Shown one piece after another: positions 53,030-59,967 of a DNA stretch of 64,000 nt. This stretch comes from Bordetella genomosp. 9 (GTDB taxonomy: Bacteria > Pseudomonadota > Gammaproteobacteria > Burkholderiales > Burkholderiaceae_B): NCBI RefSeq assembly GCF_002119725.1, contig NZ_CP021109.1, forward strand, positions 1,674,001 through 1,738,000, read 5' to 3'. Numbering within the stretch: the first letter of the stretch is position 1; each line of letters opens with the position of its first letter. The notes under the pieces were generated by a model that made no database searches, had not been told where the DNA came from, and worked only from the letters and a program-made list of their open reading frames with translations. The translations under genes and the position numbers were made by a program.

Positions 53030-54216
53030 CTTGCAAGATTGGCTTCGATGATTTTCTGGATCAGAACTTCGGCCTGCTGGTGGTCAGGTTCGAAGGCCCG
53101 GGTGGCCAGCGCCGGTTCCGTGCGTTGCGATTGCGTCACGGCCGCGCCTTCCTGAGACCGCAGGTCGACTTCGACGTCCATGGACAGGCCAATACGCAGG
53201 GGATGTGCCTTGAGCTCTTCCGGATCCAGCGCGATGCGGACGGGCACGCGCTGCACGACCTTGATCCAGTTGCCGGTGGCGTTCTGCGCCGGCAGCAGCG
53301 CGAAGGCGCTGCCCGTCCCCGCGTCAAGGCCGACAACCTTGCCGTGGTAAGTGACGCTGCCGCCGTACAGGTCGGCAGTCAGCTTCACAGGCTGACCGAC
53401 ACGCATGTCACGCAGCTGGCCTTCCTTGAAGTTGGCTTCCACCCACACCTGGTCCAGCGGCACGACGTTCATCAGCGTGTTGCCGGGTGCGACGCGCTGG
53501 CCCACCTGGACGCTCCGGCGCGCCACCATGCCGGTGACGGGGGCAGGCAGCACCGTGCGGGAGCGGGCCAGCCAGGCATTGCGCAGTTCCGCTTCCGCCT
53601 CGCGCACGTCCGGGTGGTTTTCCACCGTGGTGCCATGGGTGAGCGCCTGGTTGGTTTCCAGCTTGGCCTTGGCGGCTTCCAGCGCAGCCTTGGCCTGCGC
53701 CAGACCGGATTCCGCCGCCTTCAGCGTGGTCTGGGCATGCAGGATTTCCTCGCCGCTGACGCCGCCCGATTTGGCCAGCATCTGACGGCGGGCGAAGTCG
53801 CTGCGGGCGCGGGTCAGGTCGGCCTGCGCGCGCTCGACGTCAGCCTGGCGCACCGCCACGTCGGCGGCCAGCGCATCGTTCTGCACGAACAACGTGCGCA
53901 CCTGGCGCACCGTCTGCGCGAGCTTGGCTTCCGCCTGCTGCAGGGCGATGTCGGTGTCCGAGGGATCAAGCCTGATGAGCGGAGCGCCCGCGGTGACCGT
54001 CTCGGTGTCGTCCGCTTCGATGGCGACGACCGTACCGGGCACCTGGGGGGTGATCTGGACCAGGTTGCCATGTACGTAGGCGTCGTCGGTGCTCTCGAAG
54101 TGCGAGCCGACCAGCCACCACCATGCGCCGTATGCGATGGCGATGAGCACGAACACCGCCGTTGCGATGAGCATCAGGCGCTTGCGTTTGGGGTTCGAGG
54201 TTTGAGGGGCGTTCAT
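53026..54216 (-). CDS. emrA: HlyD/EmrA-type membrane fusion protein
   Basis: A 396-residue periplasmic adaptor. A single N-terminal membrane anchor (about residues 16-37, after KRKR) is followed by the first biotinyl-lipoyl half (DDAYVHGNLVQITPQVPG), a long coiled-coil hairpin (about 90-200) and the second half (APVTGMVARRSVQVGQRV). It bridges the EmrB-type pump and the outer-membrane channel. Spacing to the channel gene upstream is 19 nt and it overlaps emrB by ATGA. The longer in-frame version crosses the channel gene antisense. Confidence 0.92.
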   Translation of the reverse strand: MNAPQTSNPKRKRLMLIATAVFVLIAIAYGAWWWLVGSHFESTDDAYVHGNLVQITPQVPGTVVAIEADDTETVTAGAPLIRLDPSDTDIALQQAEAKLAQTVRQVRTLFVQNDALAADVAVRQADVERAQADLTRARSDFARRQMLAKSGGVSGEEILHAQTTLKAAESGLAQAKAALEAAKAKLETNQALTHGTTVENHPDVREAEAELRNAWLARSRTVLPAPVTGMVARRSVQVGQRVAPGNTLMNVVPLDQVWVEANFKEGQLRDMRVGQPVKLTADLYGGSVTYHGKVVGLDAGTGSAFALLPAQNATGNWIKVVQRVPVRIALDPEELKAHPLRIGLSMDVEVDLRSQEGAAVTQSQRTEPALATRAFEPDHQQAEVLIQKIIEANLAR

Positions 54217-54235
54217 GACGTCAGAGTCCGGTTCT

Positions 54236-55675
54236 TCAATGGGTGGTGTTTGCATTCGCCGGGGCCTGGGCCACCGTGGCGTCATCGGATGGGGCGACGT
54301 AGCCGCCGCCCAGCGCGTTGGCGAGATCGGCGTCGAGCTTGTAGGCGCGGTAGCGCAAGTCGGTTTCCCGCCGTGCCTGCGCCAGCACATCGTTCTGCGC
54401 AATCAATACCGTCAGGTAATTGCCCAGCCCGGCCTTGTACCGGTTCACGGCAAGCTCATATGCCGCGTCAATGGATTCGCGTGCCTGCCGTTGCTCCGCC
54501 GTCTCGCGGCCGATCAGGCGCAGCGCATCCAGCGCATCGGCAACCTGGCGCACCGCGTCCAGCACCGTCTGGTTGTAGTCCGACACCGCCAGATCAGCGT
54601 CCGCGCGCCGCCCCGCCAGATTGGCGTTCAGTTCGCCGCCATGGAAGATGGGCAGCGAGATCGCGGGGCCGATGGAAGCCGTGCGGCTGGCCGCTTCCAG
54701 CAGGTTGTTGGTGCCCAGCGCCTGGAAGCCGATAAAGGCCGTCAGGTTGACGTTGGGATAGAACTGGGCCTTGGCGACGTCGATGGTGCGTCGTGCCGCT
54801 TCCGCTCGCCATCGTGCGGCTGCCACGTCCGCGCGGTGACCGAGCAGTTCGAGCGGAACCGCGGCGGGGATGCCGCCGGCCGGCACGGTCAGCGTCACGG
54901 GCTGCAGGCTTTGCCCGCGTTGCGGCCCGGCGCCCGCCAGCGCCGCGACCTGATTGCGCAACTGCGCCAGCGTTGTCTCGATCTGCGTCAGTTCGACCTT
55001 TGCCTGTGAAAGCTGGGATTCCGCCTGCTTGACTTCCACCTGGGTATCCAGGCCCGCGCCGAAGCGCTGCCGCGTAATCGACAGCGTTTCCTCGCGCTGC
55101 GCGATGATGCGTTTGAGCACTTCACGCTGGGCAAAGGCGTTCTGCAGGCTCAGGTAGCTTTGAACCATGGCGCTCGACAGCATGGTGCGCGCCGCCTGCC
55201 TGTCAGCCTCGGCGGCTTGTTCGCGCGACAGCGCCGACTGCAGGGCGGCGCGGTTCTTTCCCCAGAAATCCAGCTCATAGCTGAAGTCCAGACCCAGGCG
55301 GGTGTCGCTCTGGACCGACCCCGCGAGCGGCTCGGGATAAATGTAGTTCTCGGACATCCGTTCGCGCGTCAGCGAATAATTGGCGTCCACGCGGGGGAAG
55401 AGGGGGGCGCGGGCGCCCCGCACGGCGGCATTGGCCTGCGCCAGGCGGGCCTGGGCGGACGTCATGGACGGGTTGTTCGCCAACGCCTCCTGGACCAATG
55501 CGTTCAGCTGCGGGTCGCCGTAGCGCTCCCACCACTGGGTTGTCGGCCAGGCAGGCGCCTGATCGCTCAGGCCCAGCTTCTGTCCCGATAGTTCGGGCAC
55601 GGCGTCCGGGCCTTTGTCCATGAATGCGCAACCGCTCAAGGCGATCACGACCAGTAAACTCGATAGGCGTTTCAT
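54236..55675 (-). CDS. outer-membrane efflux lipoprotein (NodT/OprM family)
   Basis: A 479-residue TolC-like channel. The signal peptide ends in a lipobox ALSGC with C16 as lipidated residue. Two outer-membrane-factor repeats follow, with long helices (QARLAQANAAVRGARAPLFP near 90, then AEAARRTIDVAKAQFYP near 300). It is the first gene of the channel-adaptor-pump operon; the neighbouring MarR gene lies upstream on the same strand, and a TGACTAGTCA palindrome precedes the gene. The ATG before KRLSSLL was chosen because it begins the signal peptide. Confidence 0.93.
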   Translation of the reverse strand: MKRLSSLLVVIALSGCAFMDKGPDAVPELSGQKLGLSDQAPAWPTTQWWERYGDPQLNALVQEALANNPSMTSAQARLAQANAAVRGARAPLFPRVDANYSLTRERMSENYIYPEPLAGSVQSDTRLGLDFSYELDFWGKNRAALQSALSREQAAEADRQAARTMLSSAMVQSYLSLQNAFAQREVLKRIIAQREETLSITRQRFGAGLDTQVEVKQAESQLSQAKVELTQIETTLAQLRNQVAALAGAGPQRGQSLQPVTLTVPAGGIPAAVPLELLGHRADVAAARWRAEAARRTIDVAKAQFYPNVNLTAFIGFQALGTNNLLEAASRTASIGPAISLPIFHGGELNANLAGRRADADLAVSDYNQTVLDAVRQVADALDALRLIGRETAEQRQARESIDAAYELAVNRYKAGLGNYLTVLIAQNDVLAQARRETDLRYRAYKLDADLANALGGGYVAPSDDATVAQAPANANTTH

Positions 55676-55764
55676 AGCTTTGACTTCGCGATACGGAATC
55701 CGGGCCCCGGCATACCCGGGCAGCGGCTTTAAGTTTCTTGTCAACTTGCTGACTGTTTACTTAC

Positions 55765-55774
55765 TGACTAGTCA
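55765..55774. promoter_or_regulatory. candidate MarR operator upstream of the efflux operon
   Basis: TGACTAGTCA is a perfect 10-bp palindrome, 90 nt before the channel gene. Together with TGCCTAGGCA upstream of the marR-type gene it fits TGMCTAGKCA, both followed by A(G/C)T. No clear promoter boxes could be fixed around it. Confidence 0.6.
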
Positions 55775-55814
55775 AGTATCTTGGCGGACAATGGCCGGGG
55801 CAGGCGCCGGCCGG

Positions 55815-56294
55815 TCATGACCTGCCCGGCGGCACGGGCGCCGATCCGTTGGCCAGCATGCGGCGCATGAAGTGCATGAGCATCGCGACTTCGGCTTCGC
55901 TGAAGCCGCGCAGGTAGTGATTCACGGTGCGCGCGATATTGGCCGGAATGTCACGGGCGATGGCTTGTCCTTCCTCGGTGAGCTCGATGCGCACCACGCG
56001 GCGATCCTGCTCGCTGCGCTGCCGGCGCACCAGCTTCTTTGCCTCGAGCCGGTCGAGCGTACGGGTCATTGCGCCGGTGTCCACGCCGTTCAGCCGAGCC
56101 AGCTCCGCCGCCGTGTCCGCGCGGCCCAGTGCGATCATGGCCACGGGGCGCCATTGGGTGGCGGTGAGGCCTAGCGGCGCCATTTCCTGGTCCAACGCCC
56201 GGTTCATGGAGTTGTAGACCATCTTGATGAGGTAGCCGGGGTTGTCCTCAACCCGGCTGCGATCGCAGCGATAAAGAGGGGAATCTTCTGACAT
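55815..56294 (-). CDS. MarR-family transcriptional regulator
   Basis: A 159-residue winged-helix regulator. The recognition region is TAAELARLNGVDTGAMTRTLDRLEAKKL and the wing RRQRSEQDRRVVRIELTEEG, both classical for MarR proteins that sense phenolic compounds or drugs. It lies upstream of the efflux operon on the same strand. A canonical promoter with an internal palindrome precedes it, and a matching palindrome precedes the efflux genes, so it should repress itself and the pump. Confidence 0.92.
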   Translation of the reverse strand: MSEDSPLYRCDRSRVEDNPGYLIKMVYNSMNRALDQEMAPLGLTATQWRPVAMIALGRADTAAELARLNGVDTGAMTRTLDRLEAKKLVRRQRSEQDRRVVRIELTEEGQAIARDIPANIARTVNHYLRGFSEAEVAMLMHFMRRMLANGSAPVPPGRS

Positions 56295-56322
56295 GGCAGT
56301 AGTTGCATTGCGCGTGGACGTA

Positions 56323-56351
56323 AATTTAGCTGCCTAGGCAACTACTGTCAA
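56323..56351 (-). promoter_or_regulatory. marR-type gene promoter with operator in the spacer
   Basis: On the minus strand TTGACA (56351-56346), a 17-nt spacer and TAAATT (56328-56323) form a good sigma70 promoter. The spacer contains the perfect palindrome TGCCTAGGCA (56331-56340), related to the one before the efflux genes. A 10-bp inverted repeat, CAGTAGTTGC at 56297-56306 and GCAACTACTG at 56338-56347, also surrounds the start region. Confidence 0.75.
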
Positions 56352-56447
56352 GGGTGCGATCGTGCCGTTCGGCCGACTTGCCACGCCGATATCGCGCCTT
56401 TGTCACGGCCGCGAAGAAAGAGGGTGCAAATCCCCCGACCCCAACCA

Positions 56448-56453
56448 TAAAAT
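56448..56453 (+). promoter_or_regulatory. -10-like TAAAAT close to the EamA start codon
   Basis: TAAAAT ends 7 nt before the ATG at 56461, and no Shine-Dalgarno lies between. This is the same spacing as at 8878-8883 and suggests a leaderless mRNA. The -35 is poor. Confidence 0.4.
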
Positions 56454-56460
56454 CGCTGCC

Positions 56461-57414
56461 ATGAATTCCACCGTCGTCACGCCGGCCGCAGCCGGTCTAT
56501 CCAGCCGCGCCGTCGGCTTCCTGTTGGCCGCCCTGGGCGCAATTTTGTTTTCCGGCAAAGCCATCGTCGTCAAATTCACATATGCGTACGGCGTTGACGC
56601 TGTGACACTTATCGCCTTTCGCATGCTTTTCTCCCTGCCGTTCTTCGCGGTGATCGGGTGGCTGCAGGCGCGCCGCGCGCGGCGCGGGGAGATTCCGGTC
56701 CTGACGGGGCGGGAACGCATCAAGGTCGTCCTGCTCGGGCTCATCGGCTATTACCTGTCCAGCTTCCTGGACTTTCTTGGCCTGCGCTATATCAGCGTGG
56801 GCCTGGAGCGCCTCATCCTGTTTCTGTCTCCGACGCTGGTGCTGCTCATCACGGCGTTCTGGCTGAAGCGCCCCATTGCGTCGCGCCAATGGCTGGCCTT
56901 GCTGTTGTCCTACGCCGGCGTGGTGCTGGTCTTTGCCCACGATATGGCGCAGACGGGCCACGATGCGGTGCTCCTGGGCTCGGCATTCGTGTTTGCGTCG
57001 GCGTTGACCTATGCGTTGTATCTGATCGGTTCAGGCGAACTGGTCAAGCGTGTGGGTTCGACCAGGCTGACCGCGTATGCCATGTCCGTATCCAGCATTG
57101 CGTGCCTGATCCAGTTTTTCCTGCTGCATCCTGCTTCGACGCTCGTGCAGCCCGCCGGCTTTTACGGCTTGTCCTTCATACATGCCACTCTCAACACCGT
57201 CCTGCCGGTTTTCATGATCATGGGCGCAGTTTCGCGGATCGGTCCGCCGCTTGCCGCCCAGCTTGGCATGCTGGGGCCGGTGTCGGTGCTGTTCCTGGCT
57301 TTCTGGTTTCTTGGCGAGCCCATCACCGCCTGGCAATTGGCGGGGACGGCGCTCGTATTGGCGGGTGTTTTCGTATTGTCCGGACGCAGCCGGGCGGCCG
57401 GCAGGCCGGCCTGA
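56461..57414 (+). CDS. EamA-family (DMT) transporter
   Basis: A 317-residue inner-membrane protein with ten predicted hydrophobic segments arranged as two EamA repeats (ALGAILFSGKAIVVKF early in the first, LGPVSVLFLAFWFLGEPITA in the second). Family members export amino acids, metabolites or drugs, but specificity cannot be inferred. The ATG starting the first helix region was chosen; the 33-residue upstream extension is not hydrophobic and lacks a ribosome binding site. It precedes a quinone oxidoreductase gene by 71 nt. Confidence 0.87.
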   Translation: MNSTVVTPAAAGLSSRAVGFLLAALGAILFSGKAIVVKFTYAYGVDAVTLIAFRMLFSLPFFAVIGWLQARRARRGEIPVLTGRERIKVVLLGLIGYYLSSFLDFLGLRYISVGLERLILFLSPTLVLLITAFWLKRPIASRQWLALLLSYAGVVLVFAHDMAQTGHDAVLLGSAFVFASALTYALYLIGSGELVKRVGSTRLTAYAMSVSSIACLIQFFLLHPASTLVQPAGFYGLSFIHATLNTVLPVFMIMGAVSRIGPPLAAQLGMLGPVSVLFLAFWFLGEPITAWQLAGTALVLAGVFVLSGRSRAAGRPA

Positions 57415-57485
57415 TCTTCTCGCGCGAATCGCCACCGTTTATCGACCCATTCATTCACGACAAACGCAAAAGAAAGGAGCGTCGT

Positions 57486-58478
57486 ATGGCCAGCAATACA
57501 GTCAAGGCAATCCAGCTGGAGGCGCATGGCGGCCCCGAAGTGCTGAAGCTGGTGGACGTGGAGGTTTCTCCTCCCGCGCCCAATGAAGTGACGGTCCGCC
57601 AGCACGCTGTGGGACTGAACTTCATCGATATCTATTACCGCACCGGCTTGTACCCCCATCCTTTGCCGCACGGCCTGGGTTTCGAGGCCGCCGGCGTGGT
57701 AGAGGCGGTCGGCAGCGATGTTGCGCACATCAAAAAGGGCGACCGCGTGGCATACGGCCAGAGCCCGTTAGGCGCCTATGCGGAAATGCGCAACGTGCCG
57801 GCCAATAACGTCGTCAAGTTGCCGAAAGGGATCGCGTTCGATGAAGCGGCTGCGATGATGCTCAAGGGACTGACGGTGCAGTATCTGTTCCGCCAGACCT
57901 ACCGCCTGCAGGGACACGAGACGATTCTGTTCCACGCCGCGGCTGGAGGTGTCGGTCTGATCGCGTGCCAATGGGCGCGGGCCTTGGGCGTCAAGCTCAT
58001 CGGCACCGTATCGAGTCCGGAGAAGGCCGAACTTGCTCGCGAACATGGCGCATGGGAAACCATCGACTATTCGCGCGAGAACGTCGTCGAACGGGTTCTC
58101 GAGCTGACCAATGGCAAGAAAGTGCCGGTCGTGTATGACGGCGTGGGCAAGGACACCTGGGAAACTTCGCTCGATTGCATCGAACCGCGCGGGCTGATGG
58201 TGAGTTTCGGCAATGCCTCCGGCCCGGTGACCGGCGTCAACGTGAATATCCTCAATCAAAAAGGCTGCCTGTACCTGACCCGCCCGTCGCTTGGCCCGCA
58301 CGTCAATACGCCGGAGAAGCTCAAAGCCGCTTCCGACGAATTGTTCGACCTGGTGCTGAAGAAAAAGATTCGCATGCGTATCGACCAGCGTTTCCCGCTT
58401 GAGCAGGCCGCAGAGGCTCACTCCGCGCTGGCTTCCCGTAAAACGACCGGGGCGACCGTTTTGATGCCGGCCGGCTGA
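57486..58478 (+). CDS. NADPH:quinone oxidoreductase (QorA-type zinc-free MDR)
   Basis: A 330-residue medium-chain dehydrogenase. It shows NFIDIYYRTGLYPHPLP, GFEAAGVVEAVGSDV and the NADPH-binding AAAGGVGLIACQWARALG, as in E. coli QorA, and lacks the zinc-binding cysteines of alcohol dehydrogenases. It would reduce quinones or related enones with NADPH in the cytoplasm. A strong AAAGGAG precedes the ATG. Confidence 0.92.
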   Translation: MASNTVKAIQLEAHGGPEVLKLVDVEVSPPAPNEVTVRQHAVGLNFIDIYYRTGLYPHPLPHGLGFEAAGVVEAVGSDVAHIKKGDRVAYGQSPLGAYAEMRNVPANNVVKLPKGIAFDEAAAMMLKGLTVQYLFRQTYRLQGHETILFHAAAGGVGLIACQWARALGVKLIGTVSSPEKAELAREHGAWETIDYSRENVVERVLELTNGKKVPVVYDGVGKDTWETSLDCIEPRGLMVSFGNASGPVTGVNVNILNQKGCLYLTRPSLGPHVNTPEKLKAASDELFDLVLKKKIRMRIDQRFPLEQAAEAHSALASRKTTGATVLMPAG

Positions 58479-58629
58479 CGCTGGCCGCCGGCAGCGCGCG
58501 CTCGCTGCCGGCGCATCGCCCCGGTTTGAACCGGATTAACAGACGCTCGCATTTTCTGCACATCCGGTCACCACTGGCCGAGGCCTGCTTCGATACATTG
58601 GGTCTGTCCCTCACGAAAGGAGATACGAC

Positions 58630-58845
58630 ATGACCAAGAAGTCGATGGTTTTGGCGCTTGTTGCAGCGGGCGTTCTGGCGGGATGTTCGTCGCCTTCCGT
58701 TGTGCAGACCAAGGACGGCTCGCAGATCGTGACGCCGGACAAGCCCGAGTACGATAAAAAGTCCGGGATGTACCAGTACGAGAATAACGGCAAGGATGTG
58801 CAGATAAACAAGGACGAAGTCCGCTCCATTCAGGAGGTGAAATAA
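58630..58845 (+). CDS. small YgdI/YgdR-type lipoprotein (DUF903)
   Basis: A 71-residue lipoprotein: MTKKS start, short hydrophobic stretch and lipobox VLAGC with C19. The mature part (KDGSQIVTPDKPEYDKKSGM, then DEVRSIQEVK) matches the SH3-like DUF903 family of enterobacterial YgdI/YgdR. Function is unknown. AAAGGAG lies upstream of the ATG, and a strong terminator follows. Confidence 0.9.
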   Translation: MTKKSMVLALVAAGVLAGCSSPSVVQTKDGSQIVTPDKPEYDKKSGMYQYENNGKDVQINKDEVRSIQEVK

Positions 58846-58863
58846 CTTCTGCCGCCCTGGAGT

Positions 58864-58905
58864 AAAAAAAACGGCGCCCCAGTCTGCCTGGGGCGCCGTT
58901 TTTTT
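58864..58905. terminator. bidirectional intrinsic terminator
   Basis: An 11-bp GC stem (CGGCGCCCCAG, loop TCTGC) flanked by A and T tracts, so it works on both strands. It separates the lipoprotein gene from the convergent fbp. Confidence 0.93.
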
Positions 58906-58916
58906 GAAGATTGCGC

Positions 58917-59942
58917 CTACTGCGCAGTGTCGTGCTCGCGATGGTAACGAGCCACCGTCTCCACTTCATTGCGCGAACCCAGTATCACGCTGACGCGCTC
59001 GTGCAGCTGGGACGGCTGGATATCCAGAATGCGCCGCTTGCCATCGATGGCCGCGCCGCCGGCCTGTTCGACGATGAAACTCATCGGGTTGGCTTCGTAC
59101 ATCAGCCGCAGCTTGCCCGGCTTGGAGGGTTCACGCGCATCCCAGGGGTACATGAAAATGCCGCCACGGGTGAGGATGCGATGCACGTCGGCGACCATGG
59201 AGGCCACCCACCGCATATTGAAATCCTTGCCGCGCGGACCGGTCTTTCCCGCCAGGCAATCGTCGATATAGCGCTTCACGGGCGGCGCCCAATGACGCAT
59301 ATTCGACATATTGATGGCGAATTCCTTCGTGTCGGCCGGGATCTCCAGCTTTTCGTGCGTCAGCACCCACGAACCCATCTCCCGATCCAGCGTGAACCCG
59401 ACCACACCCGCGCCCACGGTCAGCACCAGCATGGTCTGCGGCCCATAGACCGCGTAGCCGGCGGCGACCTGCTGGCTTCCGGGCTGCAGAAAATCCTTCT
59501 CCGTGACGGGCTGACCGGGCTCATTCTGATGCGGCGCATGCAGCACCGAGAATATCGTGCCGATCGATACATTCACGTCGATATTGGAGGACCCGTCGAG
59601 CGGGTCGAACAGCAACAGGTATTCGCCTTTGGGATAGCGATTCGGAATGGGATGTATCGTTTCCATCTCTTCGGACGCCATCGCCGCAAGGTGGCCCCCC
59701 CATTCGTTTGCTTCCAGCAGGACCTCGTTGGACATGACGTCCAGTTTTTTCTGGACTTCGCCCTGGACGTTTTCGGTGTCAAGGCTGCCGAGCACCCCGC
59801 CGAGCGCCCCTTTGCTGACCGCGTGGCTGATGGTTTTGCAGGCGCGGGCCACCACTTCGATCAGCAGCCGCACTTCGGGTTTTACGATCTGGGCCTGGCG
59901 CTGCTGTTCCACCAGGTATTGGGTCAGGGTTTTACGTTTCAA
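58917..59942 (-). CDS. fbp: fructose-1,6-bisphosphatase, class I
   Basis: Fbp hydrolyses fructose-1,6-bisphosphate to fructose-6-phosphate in gluconeogenesis. The 341-residue protein has the metal-site motif [18 protein letters not shown] and the C-terminal [15 protein letters not shown], and the length is standard. It follows pepN by 25 nt on the same strand and ends at the bidirectional terminator. AGGAG is present upstream of the ATG. Confidence 0.97.
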   Translation of the reverse strand: MKRKTLTQYLVEQQRQAQIVKPEVRLLIEVVARACKTISHAVSKGALGGVLGSLDTENVQGEVQKKLDVMSNEVLLEANEWGGHLAAMASEEMETIHPIPNRYPKGEYLLLFDPLDGSSNIDVNVSIGTIFSVLHAPHQNEPGQPVTEKDFLQPGSQQVAAGYAVYGPQTMLVLTVGAGVVGFTLDREMGSWVLTHEKLEIPADTKEFAINMSNMRHWAPPVKRYIDDCLAGKTGPRGKDFNMRWVASMVADVHRILTRGGIFMYPWDAREPSKPGKLRLMYEANPMSFIVEQAGGAAIDGKRRILDIQPSQLHERVSVILGSRNEVETVARYHREHDTAQ

Positions 59943-59967
59943 GCGACTCTCCTAGAACAGATAATCT

